Assembly (NCBI GenBank): GCA_038123715.1
Contig: JAYPAN010000004.1
Coordinates: 42,468-106,467 of the forward strand
Direction of reading: 5' to 3'
Source: JAYPAN01 sp038123715
GTDB taxonomy: Bacteria > Pseudomonadota > Alphaproteobacteria > RS24
Length of the DNA stretch: 64,000 nt
Under the pieces are notes generated by a model that had not been told where the DNA came from, ran no database searches, and worked only from the letters and a program-made list of their open reading frames with translations. A program made the translations under genes and the position numbers. Positions 1 through 8,629 of this stretch are shown here, in pieces; the stretch's first letter is position 1, and each line of letters starts with the position of its first letter.

Positions 1-2
1 CC

Positions 3-764
3 GTATGCGCGCAATTTACCGGCACTCAAAGCATTGAACATGCCTATGGTTTGGTGCGCGGGCGCAAGGCTCTTTTGCGGGCGCTGGAAGCGATTGAAGA
101 AAATCCGGGGCCGGTTATGTATTCAATCCTCGATGCTGATTTGCGCGAGGAATTGCAACGCAAATGCGCGCTCATCAACATACCCTGCATGGCCGTGCTG
201 GAGCCGTTTGTGGCAACGATGAGTGCTTATCTGAATGTTGAGGTCAGCGGCAAGCCGGGCAGCCAGCACACTTTGGACACAGATTATTTCCAGCGTATTG
301 CGGCGCTTAATTACACGATTCAGCATGATGACGGGCAGAGCCAGAATGATTTGAATGAGGCGGATGTCATTCTTACCGGTGTTAGCCGAACCTCAAAAAC
401 GCCGACCTGCATGTATCTGGCAAATCGCGGGCTTAAAGCGGCCAATGTGCCGCTTGTGCCGGGTATTGACCCGCCGGAGGAATTGCTGACCGCAACAAGG
501 CCATTGATTGTTGGCCTGACGACAAGTCCGGAGCGCCTGTTGCAAATCCGCAAAAATCGGCTTTTGTCGCTGAACGAAGATAATGACACGGAATATATTG
601 ACCCGGAGCAGATAAAAAGCGAGACAACCGAAGCACGCCGCCTGTTCGCCCGACAAAAATGGCCGATTATTGATGTCACGCGCCGGTCGATTGAGGAAAC
701 CGCCAGCGCGATTTTGAACCTTTATCAGGCGCATGATCCGGACAAGCCGAATGATGCCATATAG
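3..764 (+). CDS. ppsR: PEP synthase / pyruvate-phosphate dikinase regulatory protein (5' end outside window)
   Basis: Bifunctional serine/threonine kinase and pyrophosphorylase of the DUF299 family, which turns PEP synthase or PPDK off and on by ADP-dependent phosphorylation and Pi-dependent dephosphorylation. The frame is open from base 3, so the N-terminus lies left of the window; a TTG at 51 is internal, because residues before it (AQFTGTQSIEHAYGLVR) are typical of the family. The nucleotide-binding loop GVSRTSKTP is near residue 126 of the visible part, followed by the family signatures YLANRGLKAANVPLVPG and RRSIEETASAILNL at the C-terminus. It leads the ppsR-maf-aroE-coaE-dnaQ run common in alphaproteobacteria. 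Its target enzyme is not in the window, so the choice between PEP synthase and PPDK is open. Confidence 0.93.
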   Translation, partial: VCAQFTGTQSIEHAYGLVRGRKALLRALEAIEENPGPVMYSILDADLREELQRKCALINIPCMAVLEPFVATMSAYLNVEVSGKPGSQHTLDTDYFQRIAALNYTIQHDDGQSQNDLNEADVILTGVSRTSKTPTCMYLANRGLKAANVPLVPGIDPPEELLTATRPLIVGLTTSPERLLQIRKNRLLSLNEDNDTEYIDPEQIKSETTEARRLFARQKWPIIDVTRRSIEETASAILNLYQAHDPDKPNDAI

Positions 765-797
765 AATTATGACCGAACAGCCTGCAAAGGACGGGGA

Positions 798-1433
798 ATG
801 GCACGGCAAATAACCGATATGTCGCAAAAGCTGGTTTTGGCGTCGGGCAGCGCGGTGCGCGCCTCGCTTCTGCGTGGAGCCGGTTTGGCTTTCGAGATTA
901 CTGTATCCGGCGTTGATGAATCAGCGATTAAAGCAGCCTATCAAGAACACAAACCCGATAGCGGCACTTATGACGGCTTGGCGCTGACGCTGGCCGAGGC
1001 CAAGGCGCAAGCTGTGGTCGCAAATGTTGATGCGGCGGCGCTGGTGATAGGGGCTGACCAGCTTCTTGTGCTGGATGACAAAGTTTTCGACAAGCCGCGC
1101 GACCGCGACGAGGCCAAGCATAATCTGATGTTGTTTCAAGGGCGCAGCCATTGTCTTGTTGGCGGTGTGGTTCTGGTTCAGAGCGGGCAAACCCTGTGGC
1201 AGCATTGTGAAACTGTGACATTGAAAATGCGCGCGCTATCGGAGGCGTTTATTGATGCCTATTTGGACGCGGCTGGCGATGAGGTTTTGAAATCGGTCGG
1301 CGCTTATCAGCTAGAGGGGCTGGGCGCGCATTTATTTGAAGCGATTGAGGGCGATTATTTCTCAATCCTTGGTTTGCCGCTTTTGCCGCTTATGGCGGCT
1401 TTGCGCGCGCATGGCGGGCTGCACCATGTCTGA
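798..1433 (+). CDS. maf: Maf-like nucleoside triphosphate pyrophosphatase
   Basis: House-cleaning pyrophosphatase of the Maf superfamily that hydrolyses non-canonical or modified nucleoside triphosphates to monophosphates. It is 211 residues, a usual size. The substrate-binding loop LASGSAVRASLL is at residues 14-25 and the GADQLL motif holding the catalytic Asp is near residue 85; GADQ instead of GADT suggests a YceF-like rather than a YhdE-like substrate range. The ATG at 798 is preceded by AAGGACGGGG, a better ribosome site than precedes the alternative ATG at 819. The 3' end overlaps the aroE start by 8 bases, so the two are probably translationally coupled. Confidence 0.92.
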   Translation: MARQITDMSQKLVLASGSAVRASLLRGAGLAFEITVSGVDESAIKAAYQEHKPDSGTYDGLALTLAEAKAQAVVANVDAAALVIGADQLLVLDDKVFDKPRDRDEAKHNLMLFQGRSHCLVGGVVLVQSGQTLWQHCETVTLKMRALSEAFIDAYLDAAGDEVLKSVGAYQLEGLGAHLFEAIEGDYFSILGLPLLPLMAALRAHGGLHHV

Positions 1434-2274
1434 GCCGAAGCTGACGCCGCGCTATGGCATTATTGGCTGGCCGGTTGCCCATTCGCGCTCGCCGCTGATT
1501 CACAAGCACTGGTTGGCCGCGCAGGGCGACAAGGCGGTCTATGAAACCGTGCCGATTGACCCACAGCTTGATTTTCGCGCCGCGCTTGAAGACATGGCGC
1601 AAAATGGCTTTGCCGGTGCGAATGTCACCATACCGCATAAAGAAAACGCTTTTGCTGCTATGGACACTCTGTCGGAGACAGCGCAGCGGCTCGGTGCGGT
1701 AAATACGATAAGCTTCGCCAAGGGTCGATTAAGCGGCCACAACACAGATGGCGGCGGCTTTGTTGCCGGGCTGGACGCGGGTGGCACGGATTGGCGACAC
1801 CGGCCAGTGGCCTTGGTCGGTGCGGGCGGCGCGGCGCGGGCGATAGTGGCGGCATTGGCCGATGAAGGCGCGCGTGATATCAGGCTGTGCAATCGCAATC
1901 GCGCGCGCGCCGAAAGCCTTGTCGCTTTGGCCGGCACAGGCGGGCGGGTCACAATCTATGATTGGGCGGCGCGCCAAGACATGCTGGCCGGTGCCGGTCT
2001 TTTGGTCAACACGACCAGCCTTGGCATGAAAGGCCAACCGGCTTTGGACATTAACCTTGACGGGCTTGCCGCGTCGGCCTTGGTCAGTGATATTGTTTAC
2101 ACACCATTGGAAACGCCTTTGCTGGCGGCGGCGCGGCAAAACGGGCTGCGCGCGGTTGACGGGTTGGGCATGCTTTTGCACCAAGCGGCTTTGGCGTTTG
2201 AAGTCTGGTTCGGCACGCGCCCGGAAGTAACACAAGCCTTGCGCCAATTGGTGCTGGCCGATTTGGAGGAATAG
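1426..2274 (+). CDS. aroE: shikimate dehydrogenase (NADP+)
   Basis: Reduces 3-dehydroshikimate to shikimate in the chorismate pathway. The protein is 282 residues from the ATG at 1426. The frame is open further upstream, but that part overlaps maf, and homology begins at YGIIGWPVAHSRSP (residues 10-23), which binds shikimate. The catalytic Lys72 lies in NVTIPHKE and Asp108 in NTDGGG. The NADP-binding glycine loop VGAGGAARA is at 131-139. The C-terminus keeps DGLGMLLHQAALAFE. It overlaps maf by 8 bases and ends 2 bases before coaE, so it is part of a tight operon. Confidence 0.96.
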   Translation: MSEPKLTPRYGIIGWPVAHSRSPLIHKHWLAAQGDKAVYETVPIDPQLDFRAALEDMAQNGFAGANVTIPHKENAFAAMDTLSETAQRLGAVNTISFAKGRLSGHNTDGGGFVAGLDAGGTDWRHRPVALVGAGGAARAIVAALADEGARDIRLCNRNRARAESLVALAGTGGRVTIYDWAARQDMLAGAGLLVNTTSLGMKGQPALDINLDGLAASALVSDIVYTPLETPLLAAARQNGLRAVDGLGMLLHQAALAFEVWFGTRPEVTQALRQLVLADLEE

Positions 2275-2276
2275 CC

Positions 2277-2930
2277 ATGTATCTGATAGGGCTGACAGGG
2301 TCAATCGGCATGGGCAAAACATTGACGGCCAGCCTGTTTGAGGCGGCCGGTGTGCCGCGCTATGACGCTGATGCCGCCATTCACGCGCTGTATGCGCCGG
2401 GCGGTGATGCTGTTGCGCCAATTGCTGAATTATTTCCCGACGCGATTGTTGATGGCGCGGTGGACAGGGGGATTCTTGGTCAATTGGTGCTGAAAGATGC
2501 CGACAAGTTGAAGCAATTGGAGGCGCTGGTGCATCCGCTGGCCGGCGCGTCGCAAATGGCTTTTCTGTCGCGTCATGCCGAAGCCGGTGCGCCAATGGCG
2601 CTGCTCGACATTCCCTTGCTTTATGAAACCGGCGGCGATGGTTTTGTTGATTGTGTGGTGGTGGTCAGTGCGCCTTATGAAGTGCAGCGCGCTCGTGTGC
2701 TGGCGCGTCCCGGCATGAGCGAGGAAAAGTTTCTCGATATTTTGGGCAAGCAAGTGCCGGATGCCGAAAAGCGCCGCCGCGCCGACTTTATTGTGGACAG
2801 TTCGGTTTCGGTAGAAGACGCGCGCCGCCAGATTCATGATATTCTTGCTGCTCTGGAAGGGCGCGAAGGCACGGCGCTGGACGCCCGCCGCCAGAGATAT
2901 GAGCAACGCGAAGCCGAGCGTGGCGCGTGA
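2277..2930 (+). CDS. coaE: dephospho-CoA kinase
   Basis: Catalyses the last step of coenzyme A synthesis, ATP-dependent phosphorylation of dephospho-CoA at the 3' hydroxyl. It is 217 residues with P-loop GSIGMGKT at 8-15, DADAAIH near residue 34, the lid region with LLDIPLLYETGG near 105, and the VVVVSAPYEVQRARV segment of the nucleoside-kinase fold. The ATG follows GGAGGA in the end of aroE. The C-terminal tail is Arg/Glu-rich. Gene order aroE-coaE-dnaQ is standard for alphaproteobacteria. Confidence 0.96.
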   Translation: MYLIGLTGSIGMGKTLTASLFEAAGVPRYDADAAIHALYAPGGDAVAPIAELFPDAIVDGAVDRGILGQLVLKDADKLKQLEALVHPLAGASQMAFLSRHAEAGAPMALLDIPLLYETGGDGFVDCVVVVSAPYEVQRARVLARPGMSEEKFLDILGKQVPDAEKRRRADFIVDSSVSVEDARRQIHDILAALEGREGTALDARRQRYEQREAERGA

Positions 2931-2945
2931 CAGAGAGCCACAGGT

Positions 2946-2973
2946 AGACCAACGAAGGCAGACCAGCGAAGAT
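2946..2973 (+). repeat. 14-base imperfect tandem duplication in coaE-dnaQ spacer
   Basis: Two adjacent 14-base units, agaccaacgaaggc and agaccagcgaagat, differ at three positions. They fill the 52-base spacer between coaE and dnaQ just before the dnaQ start. Confidence 0.6.
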
Positions 2974-2982
2974 AGGCCGACC

Positions 2983-3744
2983 ATGCGTGAAATTGTCCTT
3001 GATACTGAAACCACCGGTCTTGACCCGACCACAGGCGACCGGATTGTCGAGATAGGGTGTCTCGAACTGGTCAATCGCTTACCGACCGGCGAGACCTATC
3101 ATGTTTATATCAATCCGGAGCGTGATATGCCGCCGCAAGCCGAGCAAGTGCATGGCTTGTCCGAGGCGTTTTTGCGCGACAAGCCGCTTTTCGCCGACAT
3201 TGTGGCGGGGTTTTTGCAATTTATCGGCAATGATGCGCTGGTCATTCACAATGCCGATTTTGACATGAAGTTTCTCAATGCCGAGCTGGCGCTGCTCGGC
3301 CAGAATAAACTGCCCAACCCGGTGGTGGATACGCTGGCTATGGCACGCAAGCGCTTTCCCGGCTCACCCGCCAGCCTTGACGCGCTGTGCCGCCGTTTCG
3401 GGGTCGATAATTCAAATCGCGATTTGCACGGCGCGCTGATTGATTCCGAATTACTGGCCGGTGTCTATCTGGAATTATCCGGCGGTCGCCAGCCCGACCT
3501 CGTATTTCAGGAAGGCGTGTCAAAAGGCGCGGTCGTGCCAGCTACCAATGGAAATAATGTCGGGGGCAATAATGTCGGGGTCGCCAGCGCTGCTGATATG
3601 CGCCAGCAAAACGCGCCGCGCAAGCGCCGCCCCGCCCCGCTTGCCGCCCAAGTGAGCGACAGCGAAGCGGCGGCGCATCGCGCCTTCATTGCCGAATTTC
3701 CGCAAACTGCGATTTGGTTAAAACGGCAGCAGGACGAGGCCTGA
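2983..3744 (+). CDS. dnaQ: DNA polymerase III epsilon subunit (3'-5' exonuclease)
   Basis: Proofreading subunit of the replicative polymerase core. The DEDDh exonuclease motifs are present: ExoI DTETTG at 7-12 (metal ligands Asp7 and Glu9), ExoII HNADFD near residue 88, and ExoIII HGALIDSELL near 152. I chose the ATG at 2983 because exonuclease homology starts at once (MREIVLDTETTG). The frame also runs upstream through coaE. After the exonuclease domain comes a low-complexity linker with a 15-base tandem duplication (NNVGGNNVG), then a basic C-terminal tail that in the family binds the alpha subunit. Length is 253 residues. The stop codon abuts the secB stop with no gap. Confidence 0.94.
   Translation: MREIVLDTETTGLDPTTGDRIVEIGCLELVNRLPTGETYHVYINPERDMPPQAEQVHGLSEAFLRDKPLFADIVAGFLQFIGNDALVIHNADFDMKFLNAELALLGQNKLPNPVVDTLAMARKRFPGSPASLDALCRRFGVDNSNRDLHGALIDSELLAGVYLELSGGRQPDLVFQEGVSKGAVVPATNGNNVGGNNVGVASAADMRQQNAPRKRRPAPLAAQVSDSEAAAHRAFIAEFPQTAIWLKRQQDEA
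3553..3582 (+). repeat. 15-base tandem duplication in dnaQ linker
   Basis: Units aataatgtcgggggc and aataatgtcggggtc (14 of 15 identical) encode NNVGG/NNVGV in the linker after the exonuclease domain. The unit keeps the reading frame. Confidence 0.8.
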
Positions 3745-4356
3745 TTAGTCGGCCGGAGCCGGCTCTTGCTGGCTTGCTTCATCGGCTTTGGCCGCTTCGG
3801 CTTCGCGTGCTGCTTGGCCTTGCTGATATAGCGAGACGAAATCAATAGGATCCAACAAAATCGGCGGATAGCCGCCATCGCGCGTTGCATCGGCAATTAT
3901 ACGGCGGGCGAAAGGAAACAATTGGCGCGGGCCTTCAATCAGCAAAACCGGCCCGATATTATTTTCCGGCACATTGGCCAGACGGAAAATGCCGCAATAT
4001 TCCAATTCAGCAATAAACTTCGCATCTTCGCCGGATTTGGCTTCAACGCGGAATTTCAGCAGGACTTCATAATCATTTTCAGCCAGCTTGCGCGCGCCGA
4101 CATTGGCATTGACGCCGATTTCCGGCTCGCCATCGGCCAGAAAACGCGGTGCGCCCGGATTTTCAAACGATAAGTCACGGACATATTGCGTTAAAATGGC
4201 CATGCCCGGCCCGCCATCAACATTTTGCTCACCGGCTGCTGCGGCCTCTGCTGCTCCTGCGGCTTCATTGGGTGTTTCGGTGGCCGGTGCTTCAGCCATT
4301 TCTTCAGGCTTTTCCGATATGCCGTTTTCGCCTTTGGCCTTGGATTTTTTGCTCAT
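3745..4356 (-). CDS. secB: protein-export chaperone SecB
   Basis: Tetrameric cytosolic chaperone that keeps precursor proteins unfolded and delivers them to SecA. The protein is 203 residues, longer than the usual 150-165, because of an Ala/Glu/Lys-rich N-terminal extension of about 45 residues. The conserved core begins at ILTQYVRDLSFENPGAP and includes EYCGIFRL and the C-terminal LDPIDFVSLYQQ, which is typical of the family. The ATG follows AAGGAGAAAAAC. It lies convergent to dnaQ with adjacent stop codons. A Glu/Ala-rich tail follows the core. Confidence 0.95.
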   Translation of the reverse strand: MSKKSKAKGENGISEKPEEMAEAPATETPNEAAGAAEAAAAGEQNVDGGPGMAILTQYVRDLSFENPGAPRFLADGEPEIGVNANVGARKLAENDYEVLLKFRVEAKSGEDAKFIAELEYCGIFRLANVPENNIGPVLLIEGPRQLFPFARRIIADATRDGGYPPILLDPIDFVSLYQQGQAAREAEAAKADEASQQEPAPAD

Positions 4357-4539
4357 TGTTTTTCTCCTTCATCTGGATTGAGCCGGACAGGTCACGCCCG
4401 TCTGGCAGAGGCATAGCAAACTTGCCGATTGAGTGCAATCTCAACATGCTGGCTCAACCTGCCCGCAAGCATAGGCGCAAAATCCCAAAAAACCTAAAAA
4501 CGCCGCCCTTTCCCCTTTTCTTGTCCCTATTTCTTACCC

Positions 4540-5007
4540 TTATTCCTTACCGGAAGGCGGGTCATTAACCTTATAATCGCCCTCTATGATATTTTGCTCC
4601 GGCGACGGCTTTTGCGGGGAAACGGAACCGGCGCCGAAGCGTCCGATAATGCTCGGCAGCAAAGCCTCCAACAGGCTGGCCATTAAAAACAGCCGACCGG
4701 CAGGCCAGAGCAGAAAAAAGCCCAAAGCATCGGTCAGAAAACCCGGTGTCAGCAGCAACAGCCCGGCCAGTAAAATCAGGACGCCATGCGCCATTTCCCC
4801 CAAGGGTGCGCCGCCGCGCGCTTGCGCGGTTTGCGCGCGGCGCAGCACATCAAGCCCTTGTCGGCGCATCATGGACAGGCCAATCATGGCGGTGGCGAAA
4901 ATCAGCAATACCGTCCAACCCGCCCCTATCGCGCCGCCTATTTCAATGAACAGGAAAATCTCGACGAGTGGCACGCCTATCAGAATAAACAGCAATAAAC
5001 CGGGCAT
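4540..5007 (-). CDS. fxsA: FxsA family membrane protein
   Basis: Small inner-membrane protein of the FxsA/YjeG family; in Escherichia coli its overexpression suppresses F-exclusion of phage T7, and its cellular role is unclear. It has 155 residues with hydrophobic segments at about 3-20 and 27-45, a loop with MRRQGLDVLRRAQ, then a long hydrophobic stretch HGVLILLAGLLLLTPGFLTD typical of the family. I start at 5007, where CGAAAGGAGCC lies just upstream, rather than at an ATG ten codons earlier. The neighbours secB and timA are the usual ones in this class. Confidence 0.9.
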   Translation of the reverse strand: MPGLLLFILIGVPLVEIFLFIEIGGAIGAGWTVLLIFATAMIGLSMMRRQGLDVLRRAQTAQARGGAPLGEMAHGVLILLAGLLLLTPGFLTDALGFFLLWPAGRLFLMASLLEALLPSIIGRFGAGSVSPQKPSPEQNIIEGDYKVNDPPSGKE

Positions 5008-5182
5008 TGGCGGCTCCTTTCGCGCCCAATGTGGCATATCGCGCCCTCATGGCCGAGGGTTTTATGCACGCAAGCGGGCGTAATTATGTATCAGGGGTTG
5101 AAAAAGCCCCGCAATAGGCCAAATATGGGGTATTGAGGCGTTGCCTTAAAGACCCGGACGGCATTTTCCCTCCGGCAAAAGC

Positions 5183-5917
5183 ATGGAGCGCAGAACCATC
5201 GACCCGTTAAATCTTATACTTCTGGTGATTGTCGTGTTTATCGGCTTCAAATTACGCAGCGTTTTGGGCATGCGGAATGATGAAGACGCGCGCCATGACC
5301 GGTCAAATGCCTATCGGCTGAACCGCGATGCGTTTTCCGGCGCGCCCAAAGACGATAATGCCAATCAGGCCAAGGAGGATAAACCGGCGACGGATAATGT
5401 CACGCCGCTTGAGCAGGCTAGACCGGAAACGGCACAAGTGTCCAGCGAGGAAGGCATGGTCGCAGGCGAGACGCCGCCGGATGGGCGCGGGCTGGCCTAT
5501 TTCCGTGATTATCTGCCCGATTTCAACGAGGGCGTGTTCCTTGATGGTGCGCGCGCCGCCTATGGCATTGTGCTGGAGGCGTTTGCGGCGGGCAATTTGG
5601 AAAAGGCGGAAGTTTTTCTTGATGAGGCGGTCTATCAGGGTTTTGCCGAGGCGATTGCCGCGCGCGAAAAAGACGGGCTGGAATTGCATACGGAGATATT
5701 GCGGCTCGACCGGCCAATGATTGAAGATGCGATTTTTGAAAATGGCATTATGCGTCTGGAAGTGCGCTATCGGGCCGAAATCATTTCCTATGTGAAGGCC
5801 AAAGGGGCGGATGAGACGCCGCCTGACCCCAGCATCAGCCGCGATTTATGGACATTTGAGCGCCCGTTTGATGCGCCGGAGAATAGCTGGAAACTGGTCG
5901 CCACCAGCGCCGAATAG
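5183..5917 (+). CDS. timA: Tim44-like domain protein (TimA)
   Basis: Bacterial relative of the mitochondrial inner-membrane translocase subunit Tim44. It has 244 residues: an N-terminal transmembrane segment (about 9-24, LNLILLVIVVFIGFKL), a charged low-complexity linker to about 95, then the Tim44 fold from RDYLPDFNEGVFLDGARAAY to the C-terminus with DLWTFERP. The N-in anchor with a cytosolic domain fits an inner-membrane adaptor. Divergent from fxsA and secB, as in other alphaproteobacteria. In many relatives a murein transglycosylase gene (mltA) follows; here smr follows directly after 13 bases. Confidence 0.88.
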   Translation: MERRTIDPLNLILLVIVVFIGFKLRSVLGMRNDEDARHDRSNAYRLNRDAFSGAPKDDNANQAKEDKPATDNVTPLEQARPETAQVSSEEGMVAGETPPDGRGLAYFRDYLPDFNEGVFLDGARAAYGIVLEAFAAGNLEKAEVFLDEAVYQGFAEAIAAREKDGLELHTEILRLDRPMIEDAIFENGIMRLEVRYRAEIISYVKAKGADETPPDPSISRDLWTFERPFDAPENSWKLVATSAE

Positions 5918-5930
5918 GCTTGCGGTCATC

Positions 5931-6533
5931 ATGCGCGACAAGGCAAAACCCCCTATATCTGAAAAATCGGCCAGAACCGGTAATTTGTCGGAAGGGGATT
6001 TGGCTTTGTGGAACCGGCTGGCCGGCACGGCAACGCCTCTGCCGGAAAACCGCCGCGCTTATCATGTCGCTGCCGCACCGACCCGAGCTGTGCCGTCCAA
6101 ACCGGCGCGCGCCAGTGGCGGCAAATCAGCCGCACCGACACCGGACAGGCAGGTGAAAACAGCCACGCCAATGCGCGCTTTGTCACCGGAGGCGCGTATT
6201 GATCCGAATCTGCGCCGCCGCCTGCAAAAAAACCGCCAGCCAATAGAAGCAAGGCTCGATTTGCACGGAATGACCGCCGCCCAGGCACAAAAGCGCCTGA
6301 CGCAATTTATCATGGAGGAAAGCGCCGCCGGGCATAAGTTTGTTTTGTTGGTCACCGGCAAGGGCGCGGGCGGCAATGGTGTCTTGCGGCGATTGGTGCC
6401 GGAATGGCTGAATATGTCGCCCTTGGCACCCTATATTGTGGCCTTTGGCGCGGCGGCGGTGGTGCATGGCGGCAGCGGCGCGCTTTATGTGCATTTGCGC
6501 GCCAAGCGTGCGGGCAGCGATGGGCGCGCCTGA
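5931..6533 (+). CDS. Smr domain protein
   Basis: Small MutS-related (Smr) domain protein, probably a nucleic-acid-binding or nicking protein of the DUF/YdaL-like group. The protein is 200 residues from the ATG at 5931. The N-terminal half is a basic linker; the Smr domain starts at ARLDLHGMTAAQAQ (about residue 105) with the LDLHG signature and continues to VTGKGAGGNGVLRR, the TGxG motif. Frames open upstream of 5931 lie inside timA and have no family similarity. The natural substrate is unknown for this subgroup. Confidence 0.88.
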   Translation: MRDKAKPPISEKSARTGNLSEGDLALWNRLAGTATPLPENRRAYHVAAAPTRAVPSKPARASGGKSAAPTPDRQVKTATPMRALSPEARIDPNLRRRLQKNRQPIEARLDLHGMTAAQAQKRLTQFIMEESAAGHKFVLLVTGKGAGGNGVLRRLVPEWLNMSPLAPYIVAFGAAAVVHGGSGALYVHLRAKRAGSDGRA

Positions 6534-6651
6534 CGCAATGGGCGTTGAGCCAATTATTCGCTTTGATAAAGCCGGTCGGGTTTGCTAAAACAGGCGCACT
6601 GTTGGCAGTTCGGTGGCTATGCGCCCCGGCGGACTGAAGGATTTTAGTTTC

Positions 6652-7251
6652 ATGAGCGGACGCACAGCGCAAAAATCGCGCGACACCAAGGAAACGCAAG
6701 TTTCCGTCTCGGTCAATCTCGACGGCACTGGCGATTATCAGGTGAACACCGGAATTGGCTTTCTTGACCATATGCTTGAGCAATTGTCGCGTCACTCGCT
6801 GATTGACCTGAAAGTTGAGGCCAAGGGCGATTTGCACATTGATTTCCACCACACCACCGAAGATACCGGCATTGTGATTGGTGAGGCGGTGCGTGAGGCT
6901 TTGGGCGATTTCAAAGGGCTGACCCGCTATGGCAGCGCCACCATCCCAATGGATGAAACCTGCACGCGCGTTTCGCTGGATGTGTCGCAACGCCCCTATC
7001 TGATTTGGCGGGTCAATCTGTCTAAGCCGAAACTGGGCGACATGGACACGGAATTGTTCAAGGAATGGTTTCAGGCCTTCGCGCAGGCAGCGGGCATTAC
7101 ACTGCATGTCGAAAATCTTTATGGCGAGAATAATCACCATATTGTCGAGAGCTGTTATAAGGGGCTGGCGCGGGCGTTGCGCCAAGCCATTGAAATTGAC
7201 CCGCGCAAGGCCGATGCCGTGCCATCCACAAAAGGCGTGCTGGGCAGTTAA
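6652..7251 (+). CDS. hisB: imidazoleglycerol-phosphate dehydratase
   Basis: Dehydrates imidazoleglycerol phosphate to imidazoleacetol phosphate, step 6 of histidine synthesis (monofunctional form, 199 residues). The Mn-binding motifs FLDHMLEQLSRHS, DFHHTTEDTGI and ENNHHIVESCYKG are all intact. I choose the ATG at 6652, preceded by GAAGGA at a good distance, over a GTG thirteen codons upstream. It begins the hisB-H-A-F-E-coaA cluster; hisG, hisD, hisC and hisI are not in the window. Confidence 0.96.
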   Translation: MSGRTAQKSRDTKETQVSVSVNLDGTGDYQVNTGIGFLDHMLEQLSRHSLIDLKVEAKGDLHIDFHHTTEDTGIVIGEAVREALGDFKGLTRYGSATIPMDETCTRVSLDVSQRPYLIWRVNLSKPKLGDMDTELFKEWFQAFAQAAGITLHVENLYGENNHHIVESCYKGLARALRQAIEIDPRKADAVPSTKGVLGS

Positions 7252-7268
7252 GCTGACGGATAGGGCAG

Positions 7269-7904
7269 TTGAGCATTGCATTGATTGATTATGGCTCGGG
7301 CAATCTGCGCTCGGCGGAAAAGGCTTTTGCCAAAATGGCGGGCATGGCCAAATCGCCGCGCGCCGTGTCTGTCACTGCCGACCCCGATATGGTCGCGCGC
7401 GCCGCGCATATTGTCTTGCCCGGCGTTGGTGCATTCGGCGATTGCGCGGCAGGCCTGCGCGCCATTGACGGCATGACGGAAGCCCTGCAAACCCGCATCT
7501 GTGAACAGGGTTATCCGTTTCTCGGCATATGTGTTGGCATGCAATTGACTTGCGCCACCGGGCTTGAGCGCGGCACGCATGACGGGCTGGGCTGGATTGG
7601 CGGCACGGTCGAGGCATTGGCTGTGCCGGATGGGTTGAAAGTGCCGCATATGGGCTGGAATGAGCTGGCCGTGGCGCAGCCGCATCCGGTTTTTGACGGG
7701 CTGGATGGCGCGCATGCCTATTTTGTGCATGGCTATGCCGCCCGCCCCGATGACAGGCAGCATATTGCCGCGACCACTGATTATGGCGGCGATATTGTCG
7801 CCGCATTGGCGCGCGATAATATATGCGGCACGCAATTTCACCCCGAAAAAAGCCAGCAAACGGGCTTGCGGCTGATTGCCAATTTTCTGGATTGGACACC
7901 ATGA
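7269..7904 (+). CDS. hisH: imidazole glycerol phosphate synthase, glutaminase subunit
   Basis: Class I glutamine amidotransferase that supplies ammonia to HisF. The protein is 211 residues. The start is TTG at 7269, preceded by TAGGGCAG; the family begins exactly with IALIDYGSGNL. The nucleophile Cys lies in LGICVGMQL (near residue 84) and the His/Glu pair in GTQFHPEKSQ near the C-terminus. Its stop overlaps the hisA ATG (ATGA). The nearby hisF gives the partner subunit. Confidence 0.96.
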   Translation: MSIALIDYGSGNLRSAEKAFAKMAGMAKSPRAVSVTADPDMVARAAHIVLPGVGAFGDCAAGLRAIDGMTEALQTRICEQGYPFLGICVGMQLTCATGLERGTHDGLGWIGGTVEALAVPDGLKVPHMGWNELAVAQPHPVFDGLDGAHAYFVHGYAARPDDRQHIAATTDYGGDIVAALARDNICGTQFHPEKSQQTGLRLIANFLDWTP

Positions 7905-8629
7905 TTTTATTTCCCGCCATTGATTTGAAAGACGGCCAATGCGTGCGCCTGCAACAGGGCGACATGGGGCGCGCCACTGTGTTCCATGACAATCCGGCTG
8001 AGCAGGCGGCGGCATTCGCCGCGCAGGGCTTTTCGCATTTGCATATTGTCGATTTGGATGGTGCTTTTGCCGGAGCGCCGGTCAATCGCGCGGCGGTTGA
8101 GGCGATATTGGCGGCCAGCCCGGCGCAAACCCAGCTTGGCGGCGGCATCAGGGATATGGCGACTATTGCAGCCTGGCTGGAGGCTGGTATCGGGCGGGTG
8201 ATTTTGGGAACCGCTGCTGTGCGCGACCCGCAATTGGTCATGGATGCTTGCCGCGCCTTTGCCGGACAGGTCGCTGTCGGCATTGATGCGCGCGCCGGGC
8301 GTGTCGCGGTTGAGGGGTGGGCGGAGACCGGCGAAATTACGGCGGTTGATTTGGCGCGTCGCTTTGAAGATGTCGGCGTGGCCTGCTTGATTTATACCGA
8401 TATTGACCGCGACGGCATGTTGCAGGGGGTCAATGTGGCAGCAACCGCCGCATTGGCGCAGGCGGTGACGATACCGGTGATTGCCTCTGGCGGCTTGGCC
8501 GGTATTGAAGATGTCAAAGCCCTGTTGCCGCATGAAGGCGATGGCGTGATTGGCGCGATTTCGGGTCGCGCCCTCTATGATGGCCGTCTTGACGCCGCCG
8601 AAGTGTTGGCACTGGACGGGGTGGCATAA
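7901..8629 (+). CDS. hisA: phosphoribosylformimino-AICAR phosphate isomerase
   Basis: Isomerises ProFAR to PRFAR, the substrate of HisF. It is a 242-residue (beta/alpha)8 barrel. The first catalytic Asp is in FPAIDLKDGQCVRL at the N-terminus and the second in YTDIDRDGM (near residue 168); the phosphate-binding motifs LGGGIR and ASGGL are both present. The ATG overlaps the hisH stop (ATGA). The open frame upstream lies inside hisH. Confidence 0.96.
   Translation: MILFPAIDLKDGQCVRLQQGDMGRATVFHDNPAEQAAAFAAQGFSHLHIVDLDGAFAGAPVNRAAVEAILAASPAQTQLGGGIRDMATIAAWLEAGIGRVILGTAAVRDPQLVMDACRAFAGQVAVGIDARAGRVAVEGWAETGEITAVDLARRFEDVGVACLIYTDIDRDGMLQGVNVAATAALAQAVTIPVIASGGLAGIEDVKALLPHEGDGVIGAISGRALYDGRLDAAEVLALDGVA

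Noticed and set aside
1729..2595. 288-codon minus-strand frame across aroE and coaE
   Set aside because: Both plus-strand genes are intact with active-site motifs; the minus frame shows no family similarity.
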